Assembly: GCA_945876435.1 (NCBI GenBank)
Contig: CAMCOD010000015.1
Coordinates: forward strand, 1-41,208
Length of the DNA stretch: 41,208 nucleotides
Reading direction: 5' to 3'
Source of the DNA: an uncultured Clostridia bacterium
GTDB taxonomy: Bacteria; Bacillota; Clostridia; Oscillospirales; Ruminococcaceae
Made by a program: the position numbers and the translations under genes. Positions 7,154-15,361 of the stretch are shown here, in pieces; the stretch's first letter is position 1; each line of letters starts with the position of its first letter. The notes beneath the pieces were generated by a model. That model was not told where the DNA came from and did not search any database. It worked only from the letters and a program-made list of their open reading frames with translations.

Positions 7154-8257
7154 ATGATGAAAAAAGTCCTTGCTATGCTGCTGGCTATGGCTCTGGCCCT
7201 GTCCTCCGCCGCCTGCGGACAGCAGAAAGCCGCAGAAATCCCCGCCGAAACACCGGTTTCCCAAGGGGAGGAAACGCCGGCCTCTGCCGAGAATCCCCCT
7301 TCCGCCGAAACCGAAAGCCAAACCGCTGTCACCCGCTACCCGGTCACTCTCATGGACCAGGCAGGCCGTGAAGTGACCATTGAACAGGAGCCGCAGAAGC
7401 TGGTCAGCGGGTATTACATCTCCAGCAGCCTGCTGATCGCCCTGGATCTGGACGAAAAAATGGTGGGCATCGAGGCCAAGGCGGATAAACGAAGCATTTA
7501 CTCCCTCAGCGCTCCTGAACTGGCCCAGCTGCCCAGCGTGGGCAGCGCCAAAGAATTTGACCTGGAGGGCTGTGCCGCTTTGGAGCCGGATCTGGTGATC
7601 CTGCCGCTGAAGCTGCAGAGCGCCGCGGAGAGTCTGGAAGGGCTGGGCATCCCGGTGCTTCTGATCAATCCGGAGAATCAGGAGCTGCTCAACGAAATGA
7701 TCACCCTGGTGGCCCAGGCCACCAACACCCAGGAGAGAGCCCAGGCGCTGATGGACTTCAGTTCCAGTCAGCAGCAGCGTCTTGCTGAAACGCTGGAAGG
7801 GGCGGAGAAACCCAGTGTGTATCTGGCCGGCAACTCCAGTCTGCTCTCCACCGCCGGAGACGCTATGTATCAGTCTGACCTGATCCGTCTGGCCGGCGGC
7901 GATAACGTGGCTTCCTCCATCAGCGACAGCTACTGGGCAGAGATCAGCTATGAACAGCTGTTGAGCTGGAATCCGTCCTACATTATTTTGGCTTCCGACG
8001 CCCAGTACAGCGTAGAGGATGTCCTGGCTGACCCGAACCTGGCCAACTGCGACGCGGTAGTCAACGGGAATGTTTATCAGATCCCCGGCAAAGCGGAGGC
8101 TTGGGACAGCCCTGTTCCCAGCGGAATTTTAGGCGCTGTTTGGCTTTCCACGGTCCTGCACCCCGAAAGCTGCCCCGCCGACGAAGCCAACGAGCTGATC
8201 GACCAGTATTACGAAACCTTCTATGGCTTCACCTACAGTGAAAACGAAGCTTCTTAA
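7154..8257 (+). CDS. ABC transporter substrate-binding lipoprotein, probably molybdate/tungstate (MolA-like)
   Basis: Extracytoplasmic binding protein of a class II importer (periplasmic binding protein family PF01497, the iron-siderophore/B12 fold). The 367 residues start with a lipoprotein signal ending in SSAAC, then a Pro/Glu/Ala-rich linker (about 25-55). The binding domain follows, with VTIEQEPQKLVSGYYISSS and the late WNPSYIILAS segment. ATG at 7154 has AGAAAGGA upstream. The permease and ATPase genes follow directly. By fold alone the substrate could be an iron chelate. Molybdate or tungstate is inferred from the ModE-like gene, the MocA fusion, the ModE box and the divergent molybdoenzyme, and from the precedent of H. 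influenzae MolABC. Confidence 0.85.
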   Translation: MMKKVLAMLLAMALALSSAACGQQKAAEIPAETPVSQGEETPASAENPPSAETESQTAVTRYPVTLMDQAGREVTIEQEPQKLVSGYYISSSLLIALDLDEKMVGIEAKADKRSIYSLSAPELAQLPSVGSAKEFDLEGCAALEPDLVILPLKLQSAAESLEGLGIPVLLINPENQELLNEMITLVAQATNTQERAQALMDFSSSQQQRLAETLEGAEKPSVYLAGNSSLLSTAGDAMYQSDLIRLAGGDNVASSISDSYWAEISYEQLLSWNPSYIILASDAQYSVEDVLADPNLANCDAVVNGNVYQIPGKAEAWDSPVPSGILGAVWLSTVLHPESCPADEANELIDQYYETFYGFTYSENEAS

Positions 8258-9200
8258 CGGGGCGGCTCTGTTTTTGCTGCTGATCCTGGCGCTTGCCAGC
8301 TTATTTATTGGAAAATATCCTCTTTCTCTGGAGGGACTGCTGGCGGGGGATGAATTGCAGCTGAGGGTCTTTCAGACCCTCCGGCTCAGCCGGACGGCAG
8401 TGGGCGTCATCGGCGGTTTTGCTCTGGGCGTTGCCGGTTTTGTCTACCAGACTGTGTTCCGCAACCCGCTGGCCTCCCCCGACATTATCGGCGTATCCTC
8501 CGGCGCCAGCGCCGGAGCCGCCGCCGGCATCCTGTTTTTGTCCGGTGGAGCGGCGGTAACTTTGTCCGCCTTCTCCGGCGCGCTGCTGGCTGTGGTTTTG
8601 GCTTTGGCTCTCTCCTCTTTGGACCGTTCCGGAAAAAACAGCAGCATCGTTTTGGCCGGCATCGCGGTTCACGCGCTGGCCCAGACCGCTCTGCTGTGTC
8701 TGAAGCTGATGGCTGACCCTGAACGGCAGCTTGCCTCCATCGAATATTGGATCATGGGCAGCCTTAACGGGATCAGCCTCTACCACATTCCCGGAAACCT
8801 GCTGCTGTGCGCCGGTTGTCTTGCCCTCCTGTTTCTGCTGCACCGGCAGATCCTTCTGCTGTCCGCGGAGGAGGGCGAGGCGCGGATGCTGGGGGTAAAT
8901 GTAGGAAGGCTGCGGCTTTTTATTCTGCTCATTGCCACCCTGACCGTGTCCTCCGTGGTCAGCCTCACCGGACTGATCAGCTTTGTAGGCCTGATGGCCC
9001 CTCATTGTGCCCGGCTGCTGACCAAAAGCAACCGCCCCGGCACTTTGCTGCTCAGCGGCCTTTTGGGCGGCTCCCTGCTCTGCACAGCGGATATTCTGGC
9101 CAGAAGCGTCGGTTCCGCGGAGCTTCCGGTGAGCATTTTTACCAGTTTGCTGGGCGCGCCCTTCCTGATTTTCCTGATCATTCAGGGCAGACAGGACTAA
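8223..9200 (+). CDS. FecCD/BtuC-type ABC permease (MolB-like)
   Basis: Membrane channel of the importer. The 325-residue protein is hydrophobic throughout, with about 9-10 membrane helices. It has the family signatures VYQTVFRNPLASPDIIGVSSGA (given here as its two halves VYQTVFRNPLASP and DIIGVSSGA) in the first third and GLISFVGLMAPHCARLL in the last third. It overlaps the binding-protein gene by 35 bases. I see no clear ribosome site, so translation is probably coupled, and a GTG at 8238 is an alternative start. It acts with the ATPase encoded next. Confidence 0.93.
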   Translation: MASPTVKTKLLNGAALFLLLILALASLFIGKYPLSLEGLLAGDELQLRVFQTLRLSRTAVGVIGGFALGVAGFVYQTVFRNPLASPDIIGVSSGASAGAAAGILFLSGGAAVTLSAFSGALLAVVLALALSSLDRSGKNSSIVLAGIAVHALAQTALLCLKLMADPERQLASIEYWIMGSLNGISLYHIPGNLLLCAGCLALLFLLHRQILLLSAEEGEARMLGVNVGRLRLFILLIATLTVSSVVSLTGLISFVGLMAPHCARLLTKSNRPGTLLLSGLLGGSLLCTADILARSVGSAELPVSIFTSLLGAPFLIFLIIQGRQD

Positions 9201-9261
9201 AGCAGCCAAAAAGATAGAAAACCAAGGCCAAAGGCGAAAAGGAAGGAGTGTGGACTGGGTT

Positions 9262-10065
9262 ATGGATCGGGATTTTTTCTCCGCGTCGGACATCTGCGCG
9301 GGCTACGGCGGCAAAGAGATCGTGCATCAGGTCTCCTTCGGGGTGGAGGAAGGCTCTCTGCTGGGTATACTGGGCGCCAACGGCAGCGGAAAAACCACCC
9401 TGCTGAAGGCGCTTTGCGGCATTCTGCCTCACAAAGGCTGCTGTACACTGGATAAAACGGCGTTGGACCGCCTTTCTCCCCGCCGGCTGGCCCGGCTTTG
9501 CAGTTACATTCCCCAGCGCAGCGGCATCTCCATCCAGATCTCCGCTTTGGATGTGGTTTTGATGGGCTTCAATCCCCGGCTTGGGCTGTTGGAAATGCCA
9601 AGCGCCGCCATGAAGGAGGCCGCCTGCCGGGCTTTGGCTCTGGTTGGACTGGGCGGATGGGAGGAGTGCAGCTATCTTAACCTGAGCGAGGGACAGAAAC
9701 AGCTGTGCATCCTGGCCCGGACTCTGGTGACTGACGCCAAGCTCCTTCTGCTGGACGAGGCGGAAAGCGCGCTGGACTTCCGTTACCGTTACCGGATGCT
9801 GGATATTTTGCGTGACTGGCTGAAAAAAGGGGGACGCTGTGCCGTTGTGACCCTTCACGACCCCGGTCTTGCCCTCAACGGCTGCGACAGGCTGCTGCTT
9901 CTGTCAGAAGGCCGGGTGCTGGACATTCTTTCCCCCGGCACCGACCCGCTGAACAAAATGGAGCAGCGGCTGAAAGCCATTTACGGCCCGGTGAGCCTGC
10001 AAAAATGCAGGGGAAAGGATGACTCCGTCCATTTGGTCATGCTGAAAGAGAGGGAGATGGAATGA
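9262..10065 (+). CDS. ABC transporter ATP-binding protein (MolC/FecE-like)
   Basis: ATPase that powers the importer. The protein has Walker A GANGSGKTT, a Q-loop region IPQRSG, the signature LSEGQKQ (a variant of LSGGQ), Walker B LLLLDEAESALD and the switch His in VVTLHD. Length of about 267 residues is normal. Start choice: GTG at 9250 is only one base from the GGAAGGAG ribosome site, so ATG at 9262 (spacing 13) is preferred. The alternative adds four residues. The stop overlaps the ATG of the ModE-like gene (ATGA), showing tight coupling. The changed Gly-to-Glu in the signature is tolerated in FecE-type proteins. Confidence 0.95.
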   Translation: MDRDFFSASDICAGYGGKEIVHQVSFGVEEGSLLGILGANGSGKTTLLKALCGILPHKGCCTLDKTALDRLSPRRLARLCSYIPQRSGISIQISALDVVLMGFNPRLGLLEMPSAAMKEAACRALALVGLGGWEECSYLNLSEGQKQLCILARTLVTDAKLLLLDEAESALDFRYRYRMLDILRDWLKKGGRCAVVTLHDPGLALNGCDRLLLLSEGRVLDILSPGTDPLNKMEQRLKAIYGPVSLQKCRGKDDSVHLVMLKEREME

Positions 10066-10403
10066 AGGCGGTAACACGAATCACATTTTTTGATGATAAC
10101 GAGGAAAAATTCTTCGGCGAGGGGCCTTGCCGGCTGCTCCACGCGGTGGAAACCACCGGTTCTCTGCGGGCCGCCGCCCTTTCCATGAATATGGCCTACA
10201 GCAAAGCCTTGCGTATTCTGAAAAATGCGGAAAAAGCCCTGGGCTTTCCGCTGACCGAACGGGTGACCGGAGGAAAAAACGGCGGCGGAAGCTCTCTTAC
10301 GCCGGAAGGAAAGGAGTGGCTCAAACGCTATGAGGACTATCGGGACGCCTGCGTTCAGGCTAACCGCAGACTGTATCTGGACTTCTTTCCAGAGCAGCGC
10401 TAA
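10062..10403 (+). CDS. ModE-type winged-helix DNA-binding protein without molybdate domain
   Basis: Probable regulator of molybdenum genes. The 113 residues cover only the ModE N-terminal winged helix: GEGPCRLLHAVETTGSLRAAA, split here as GEGPCRLLHAVE and TTGSLRAAA, then MAYSKALRILKNAEKALGFP, then the wing with a Gly-rich TGGKNGGGSSLT. The C-terminal TOBE/Mop domains that bind molybdate in E. coli ModE are absent, and the protein ends soon after the wing. It may act as an HTH-only dimer or sense molybdenum through a partner. It overlaps the ATPase gene by 4 bases and the next gene by 74. A ModE-like operator lies in front of this operon (7084-7107). Confidence 0.85.
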   Translation: MKAVTRITFFDDNEEKFFGEGPCRLLHAVETTGSLRAAALSMNMAYSKALRILKNAEKALGFPLTERVTGGKNGGGSSLTPEGKEWLKRYEDYRDACVQANRRLYLDFFPEQR

Positions 10404-11427
10404 GCGGCATCTGATCATCACCGGCGGGCGAAAAGCCGGGAAAAGCACCCTCTTTTCCCAGCTGCCGGTCCAGCCGCTCCCCGGCCTTCTCTCCCGGACG
10501 CAGGCGGGAAAGGCGGTATACCTGCGGGACAGCCAAAGCGGCCAGGAGGCGCAGATCGGCATTTTTGATCCTTCCCTGCCGGGAGAGGAAAACAAAATGC
10601 GGCTTTGCGCCGAAGGTTTCCTGGCTATGGGCATTCCGGCGCTCCGGCGCTGTGCCGAAGAAGGGGGCCAATGGGCGTCCATTGATGAGATCGGTTATCT
10701 GGAAAGCGGCTGCCAAGCCTATTGCGACGCCATTCTTCAGCTGATGGAGCGCAAGCGGCTGATCGCGGTGCTCCGCAAGCAGGATACCCCCTTCCTCACT
10801 GCACTGAGACGCCGGGAAGATGTGTTCCTGGTGGATCTGGACCAGCCTTTCGGCCAGCTGGGCTGCGTCATCATGGCCTCCGGCCTGGGAAAACGCTTCG
10901 GCGGCAACAAACTGATGGCGGATTTTCAGGGCAGGCCGCTGATTTGCCGGACCCTGGACGCCACGGAAGGAATTTTTGCCCGGCGGGTGGTGGTGACCCG
11001 TCACAAAGAGATCCAGGAGCTGTGCCTGCGGCAAGGGATCCAGGTGCTGTTCCACGATCTTCCCTTTCGCAGCGATACGGTGCGCCTGGGGCTTGAGCAG
11101 ATGGACGAAAGCGTGGAAGGCTGCGCCTTTTTCCCCGGCGATCAGCCTCTTTTGCGCTGGGACAGTGCGGCAGCCCTGGCGCTGAACGCCGTGAACGAAA
11201 AAACGCTGATCTGGCGCTGTGCCTATGGGGGCACGCCTGGTTCTCCCGTTCTCTTTCCCCGCTGGACCTTTGGGGAACTGCTGAATCTTCCGCAGGGAAA
11301 GGGCGGCAATTTTGTGGCAAAAAAATATCCCCAACAGCTTGGAATGACCGCTGTCAGGGATAGGGATGAGTTACGGGATGTGGATCGCCCGGAGGACCTC
11401 CGGGAGCTGTTGGAGCGGCAGGCTTAG
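10330..11427 (+). CDS. P-loop NTPase fused to MocA/MobA-type nucleotidyltransferase
   Basis: Predicted molybdenum-cofactor maturation protein. The N-terminal half (about 25-170) is a small P-loop NTPase with Walker A GGRKAGKST (32-40) and Walker B-like ASIDEIGYLE (116-125), resembling THEP1-type NTPases. The C-terminal half (about 177-365) is an NTP-transferase with CVIMASGLGKRFGGNKLM (179-196) and FFPGDQPLL, as in MocA, which makes molybdopterin cytosine dinucleotide for xanthine dehydrogenase-family enzymes. The start at ATG 10330 lies inside the ModE-like gene. AAGGAG is 13 bases upstream, and no ATG, GTG or TTG exists in frame between there and the P-loop. The two domains may load and hand over a nucleotide or cofactor. 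The gene is convergent with pbuX, 5 bases away. Confidence 0.88.
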   Translation: MRTIGTPAFRLTADCIWTSFQSSAKRHLIITGGRKAGKSTLFSQLPVQPLPGLLSRTQAGKAVYLRDSQSGQEAQIGIFDPSLPGEENKMRLCAEGFLAMGIPALRRCAEEGGQWASIDEIGYLESGCQAYCDAILQLMERKRLIAVLRKQDTPFLTALRRREDVFLVDLDQPFGQLGCVIMASGLGKRFGGNKLMADFQGRPLICRTLDATEGIFARRVVVTRHKEIQELCLRQGIQVLFHDLPFRSDTVRLGLEQMDESVEGCAFFPGDQPLLRWDSAAALALNAVNEKTLIWRCAYGGTPGSPVLFPRWTFGELLNLPQGKGGNFVAKKYPQQLGMTAVRDRDELRDVDRPEDLRELLERQA

Positions 11428-11432
11428 GCCTG

Positions 11433-12857
11433 CTACTCTTCTTTTTTTATGTCCTTGTTTACGTCCTTGTCATCCTTTGGCAGGAGAATATTGAGCAAAA
11501 TCGCCACGATCGCTGCGGGAACAATGCCGGAACCGCCGAAGATCAGCTGGACAGCCTGGGGGGTGTGGGACAGAATGCCGGGATTTGCGCCCATGCCGTA
11601 GCCCACACCCAGTGCCACGGCCACAATGGACAGGTTCCGGGGAGTCAGCGGCTCCTTGGTGATCAGCTGGATACCGCTGATGACGATGGAGGAGAACATC
11701 ATTACCGCCGCGCCGCCCAGAACGGACTGAGGCATAATGGAAACCAGCGCGCCCAGCTTGGGACAGAGGCCGCAGAGGATCAGGAACACCGCGCCGGTGG
11801 CCAGAGCATAGCGGTTGACCACCTTGGTCATAGCCACCAGGCCCACATTCTGGCTGAAGGAGGTGTTTGGCAGCACGCCGAACAGAGCGGCAAAGCTGGA
11901 GCCGACTCCATCGCACATAACTCCGCCGGACAGCTCCCGATCCGTAGCCTCACGGCCCAGACCGCCTTCCATAACGCCGGAAATATCGCCCACCGTTTCC
12001 ACAGCGGAAACCATGAACATGATCAGCACCGGAAGGATCGCCCGCAGGTCAAAGACCGGCTTCACCGGCAGCAGCTTGGGGATCTCAAACCAGGACGCTG
12101 CGCTGATCTTGTCCCAGTTCAGCACCCAGGCCTTCACATACTCCGTGCCGTCGGCGGCAACGCCGGTGGTCGGCAGGACCAGACCCATGAGAAAGGCCGC
12201 CAGATAGCCGCAGACAATGCCCAGAAGGATGGAAGAAGAGCTGGTGAAGCCTTTGGTGCCGTGTTTGAAGATCAGAATCATCACCAGCACGAACACCGCC
12301 AGACACAGGTTTTCCAGGGAACCGAAGTCCGCAGCGCTGTTGCCGCCGCCGAAGGCGTTGATACCCACGGAAATCAGGCTCAGACCGATGGACATAACCA
12401 CCGTACCGGTGACAACCGCCGGGAAGAACTTGCGCAGCGGCTTCAGGAAGAAGCCCAATACGGTTTCAAACAGGCCGCCGATGATGGACGCGCCCATAAT
12501 GGCGCCGTAAGCGATGACGCCGCCGCCCATGGTAGCGGCTACGCTGTTGAACACACCGATAAAGCCGGAGGAGGTTCCCATTACGATGGGCACCTTGCCG
12601 CCCACCGGGCCGATGGAGAACAGCTGCACCAGCGTGACCACGCCGGCCATCAGCATGGCGTTCTGCAGCAGACTCAGCTGCAGATCGGCAAATTCACCGC
12701 CGGCAAGGCCGCAGGCGCCGGTGATGATCAGCAGCGGCGTCAGATTGCCCACAAACATAGCCAGAACGTGCTGCAGGCCCAGAGGGATCGCCTGGCGCAG
12801 AGGCATTTTTCCGTCAAGCTGGAAAGCCGCCTCATGGAGCTGAAGGTTATTTTTCAT
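11433..12857 (-). CDS. pbuX: Xanthine/uric acid-type purine permease (NCS2 family)
   Basis: Cation-coupled nucleobase uptake in the cytoplasmic membrane. The 474-residue protein has about 12-14 membrane helices. It shows the early QHVLAMF segment, the SAVETVGDIS motif in the helix 8 region and the NCS2 signature FSQNVGLVAMTKVVNRYA. The QNxGLxxxTxVxNR form is typical of xanthine/urate members rather than uracil permeases. The start is ATG 12857, with AAAGGG seven bases upstream. TTG at 12863 is less likely. It follows xpt after 84 bases on the same strand, the classic xpt-pbuX order. Xanthine is the most likely substrate, but specificity cannot be fixed by eye. Confidence 0.9.
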   Translation of the reverse strand: MKNNLQLHEAAFQLDGKMPLRQAIPLGLQHVLAMFVGNLTPLLIITGACGLAGGEFADLQLSLLQNAMLMAGVVTLVQLFSIGPVGGKVPIVMGTSSGFIGVFNSVAATMGGGVIAYGAIMGASIIGGLFETVLGFFLKPLRKFFPAVVTGTVVMSIGLSLISVGINAFGGGNSAADFGSLENLCLAVFVLVMILIFKHGTKGFTSSSSILLGIVCGYLAAFLMGLVLPTTGVAADGTEYVKAWVLNWDKISAASWFEIPKLLPVKPVFDLRAILPVLIMFMVSAVETVGDISGVMEGGLGREATDRELSGGVMCDGVGSSFAALFGVLPNTSFSQNVGLVAMTKVVNRYALATGAVFLILCGLCPKLGALVSIMPQSVLGGAAVMMFSSIVISGIQLITKEPLTPRNLSIVAVALGVGYGMGANPGILSHTPQAVQLIFGGSGIVPAAIVAILLNILLPKDDKDVNKDIKKEE

Positions 12858-12941
12858 ACTCAAACCCTTTCTTTCCTCGTTTTTTAATATTTCAGCAGTT
12901 TTTCCGGAAGAAAAACTGTGGAGAAGCCTGTTTCCGCTGTT

Positions 12942-13523
12942 TTACTGCTCTCTGAACTGAATGGTTCCCTTTTCCGCGTCCATGGAATCCACGATCGCCA
13001 GGGACTGAAGGTCATAGCCCAGGTTTCGGATGATTTTTCCGCCCACCTGGAAGCCTTTTTCAATAACGATGCCCAGGCCTTCCACCTTCGCGCCGGCGGA
13101 TTCTGCAATGGAGATCAGGCCCTGCAAGGCGCAGCCGTTGGCCAGAAAGTCATCGATGATCAGAACATGATCCTGGGGGCCCAAAAACTTTTTGGACACA
13201 ATGACCTGATTCTTGTTTTTATGGGTAAAGGACTCCACTTCGGCCACATACATATCGCCATCAATGTTGATGGATTTGGATTTTTTGGCAAACACCATGG
13301 GGACGCCGAATTCTTTTGCCACAAAGCAGGCGATACCGATGCCGGACGCTTCGATGGTCAGCACCTTGGTGACCGCTTTGGCAGCGAAGCGGCGTTTAAA
13401 TTCTCTGCCGATCTCCTCCATCAGCCCAATATCCATCTGATGATTGAGAAAGCCGTCCACCTTCAGAACATTGCCCGGTTTGACCACGCCTTCTTTTACG
13501 ATCCGTTCTTCTAAAAAATTCAT
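12942..13523 (-). CDS. xpt: Xanthine phosphoribosyltransferase
   Basis: Converts xanthine and PRPP to XMP for purine salvage. The 193-residue length is standard. The PRPP-binding loop is [17 protein letters not shown], and the N-terminal NHQMD and the VLTIEASGI segments are typical of Xpt. The start is ATG 13523 because AGGAGG lies eight bases upstream. An in-frame GTG at 13532 overlaps that ribosome site. It is the first gene of the xpt-pbuX operon with a promoter at 13552-13580. Unlike the B. subtilis operon, the leader is only about 20-25 nt and cannot hold a guanine riboswitch. Confidence 0.96.
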   Translation of the reverse strand: MNFLEERIVKEGVVKPGNVLKVDGFLNHQMDIGLMEEIGREFKRRFAAKAVTKVLTIEASGIGIACFVAKEFGVPMVFAKKSKSINIDGDMYVAEVESFTHKNKNQVIVSKKFLGPQDHVLIIDDFLANGCALQGLISIAESAGAKVEGLGIVIEKGFQVGGKIIRNLGYDLQSLAIVDSMDAEKGTIQFREQ

Positions 13524-13551
13524 GAAGCACACCTCCTACACATGATTTATC

Positions 13552-13580
13552 AGTATAGCAGATTCCTGTCGAATTGTCAT
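13552..13580 (-). promoter_or_regulatory. xpt-pbuX promoter with a 0A box in its spacer
   Basis: ATGACA (13575-13580), 17 bases, TATACT (13552-13557) on the minus strand. A perfect Spo0A-type box TGTCGAA (plus-strand orientation, 13567-13573) lies between -35 and -10. I see nothing recognisable in the rest of this gene-free stretch (13581-13752) before the ctp terminator. Confidence 0.7.
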
Positions 13581-13752
13581 CTATTTCCCCGAATGGAATA
13601 TGGATAAATCTTTGGTTCACAGTCCCGAACTTTTCTTTGTTTTCCAGCCCAAGCCAATCGTTTCGGTTGATCGGCGGGTTTTATCCGGTTTTTCTCCACC
13701 TTTTTTCCTGCCCGTTTCCGTCCGTTTTCGGCATAAAAAGGCGTAAAAACAG

Positions 13753-13788
13753 AAAAAAACGGCACAGCCGCGTTTTGCGGCTGTGCCG
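13753..13788 (-). terminator. Intrinsic terminator after the processing protease gene
   Basis: A 12-bp perfect stem (CGGCACAGCCGC with GCGGCTGTGCCG) with a 5-nt loop is followed on the minus strand by seven T. It lies 70 bases after the protease stop codon. Confidence 0.9.
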
Positions 13789-13858
13789 TAGGGTTTGATC
13801 CCTGTGTTTGTTCGTTTTCAGTTGGAAAAAAGGCCGTTTTTTCTTCTTTGGGAAGGGC

Positions 13859-15184
13859 TTATTCCTCGCTGTCATCCGCTTCGGCGCTGTCCTCCCCTTC
13901 CTCGGAAGAGCTTTCGTCGCCTGCCTCACCCTCGGTTTCGGAGCTTTCTTCTGTCTGGGCGCTTTCCTCCTGGGAAATAATCTCGTCGGAGGTGGTGCTG
14001 CCGGTGAGCACATATTCCACTGCCTTGTTGAGCTGGGAGTCCATGTCCGGAGAGATGGCATCGATGCCCAGAATCTCCTCAATATCGGCAGCCTCATAGT
14101 CCGGCGCGATACCTACGCCGTCATAGTTGGGGCTCAGCGGCGGGTTGTATTTGTTGGTGGTGACCTTAATGGCGGAGCCGTCCTTCAGCTTGTGATAAAC
14201 CTGCATGGTTCCCTTTCCGTAGGTGTTGGTGCCCACGGATTTGGCTACGCCGTAATCCCGCAGAGCCTGCGTAAACAGCTCTGCCGCGCTGGCGGTATTG
14301 CCGTTGGTCAGGACTGCCATGGGCACATCAACACAGTTGGGGTCGGAGGTGCCAAGAACCTCCACGTTGCCGTTTTTGTCCACAGAGGTGGCAATATCGC
14401 CTTCCGGCAGCAGCATATCCAGGATCTTGACCACAGAATCCAGCGTACCGCCGCCGTTGTTGCGCACGTCAAAGACCAGCGAGGTGGCGCCGCCGCTGAG
14501 CAGCCCTTCCACCGCGGTTTTAAACTGGTCGTAGGTAGTGCCGTTGAATTCGGTGATGCGCACATAGCCCACCGTATCGAAGGAAGTGCTGTAAACCGTG
14601 GGTTTCTGCACCTTGCGGCGGGTGATCTCGGTGATTTCCCTGTCCTCGTTGCCGTTGCGGACAACCAGACTCAAAGTGGTGCCGGCCTTGCCGGAGATCT
14701 CGGCGATACCGTCGGCGTAGGTTTCCGGTGTCAAGTCGATGTCATTGACCTTGACGATCAGTTCTCCCGCCTGGATCTGGGCGGCGGCAGCCGGGGAGTC
14801 GGGATAAACCTCCTCCACCAGAATATAGCCGTTTTCGGTGCGGGAGGCCGTGATGCCGATGCCCACGATCTTGCCCTCGTTATTGGCGGTGATCTGCTCA
14901 TATTCCTCCGCCGTATAGTAGCGGCCGTAGGTATCCTCGATGCCGCTCATATAGCCGTAGGCGATGCAGTCCAGCAGGTAATCCTCGTCAATGCTGTCGA
15001 TGTAGTTGTTGCGGACATAGGTGTCGATCTCGGCGATCTTATCGTACATGGCTTCCCGCTCGGTAATATTGGAAACCGTCTGGTTGAAGCGGTTGTTGGC
15101 GTACAGCACCGTCGCGGAGAAGGTCACCGCCGCCACCACGAACATCAGAGCGATGGCCGCTCCCAGAGAGATTTTTTTGTTCAT
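13859..15184 (-). CDS. C-terminal processing protease, S41 family
   Basis: Membrane-anchored serine protease that trims C-termini of exported proteins. The 441 residues comprise an N-terminal membrane anchor (about 6-28), a PDZ domain (about 100-185) and the S41 catalytic domain. The Ser/Lys dyad is visible: Ser299 in NTASAAE and Lys324 in TYGKGTMQ. The family motif SLVFDVRNNGGG (about 235-246) is present. The last 35 residues are an unusual Glu/Ser/Asp-rich tail, strongly acidic and of low complexity. Some spore formers use such proteases (CtpB) in sporulation signalling, but orthology is not established here. It has its own promoter (15239-15266) and terminator (13753-13788). Confidence 0.95.
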   Translation of the reverse strand: MNKKISLGAAIALMFVVAAVTFSATVLYANNRFNQTVSNITEREAMYDKIAEIDTYVRNNYIDSIDEDYLLDCIAYGYMSGIEDTYGRYYTAEEYEQITANNEGKIVGIGITASRTENGYILVEEVYPDSPAAAAQIQAGELIVKVNDIDLTPETYADGIAEISGKAGTTLSLVVRNGNEDREITEITRRKVQKPTVYSTSFDTVGYVRITEFNGTTYDQFKTAVEGLLSGGATSLVFDVRNNGGGTLDSVVKILDMLLPEGDIATSVDKNGNVEVLGTSDPNCVDVPMAVLTNGNTASAAELFTQALRDYGVAKSVGTNTYGKGTMQVYHKLKDGSAIKVTTNKYNPPLSPNYDGVGIAPDYEAADIEEILGIDAISPDMDSQLNKAVEYVLTGSTTSDEIISQEESAQTEESSETEGEAGDESSSEEGEDSAEADDSEE

Positions 15185-15238
15185 TTTTGATAGCTCCTTC
15201 TATTCATAGATTGCTCTCAGAAAAATCATACGGAAAGT

Positions 15239-15266
15239 ATTTTACCACAAGAGAAACGCTTTTCAA
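15239..15266 (-). promoter_or_regulatory. Promoter of the processing protease gene
   Basis: TTGAAA (15261-15266), 16 bases, TAAAAT (15239-15244) on the minus strand, 55 bases before the start codon. An AGAAGGAG ribosome site is present before ATG 15184. Confidence 0.6.
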
Positions 15267-15318
15267 ACAATTTGTGAATTCTTCTCCCCGAAAAAGCGCA
15301 TTTTAGCTGAAAGAGAGC

Positions 15319-15361
15319 AAAAAAACACCTCTCCTACCGGCAAATTGCCAGTCAGGAGAGG
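15319..15361 (-). terminator. Intrinsic terminator ending the ROK-sfsA-PPTase operon
   Basis: On the minus strand CCTCTCCT pairs with AGGAGAGG, enclosing a second inner pairing of GGCAA with TTGCC, and seven T follow. The stem begins inside the last codons of the phosphopantetheinyl transferase gene. Confidence 0.88.

Noticed and set aside
13524-13680. Purine riboswitch in front of xpt
   Set aside because: A promoter lies about 30 bases before the start and no conserved purine aptamer core is seen.
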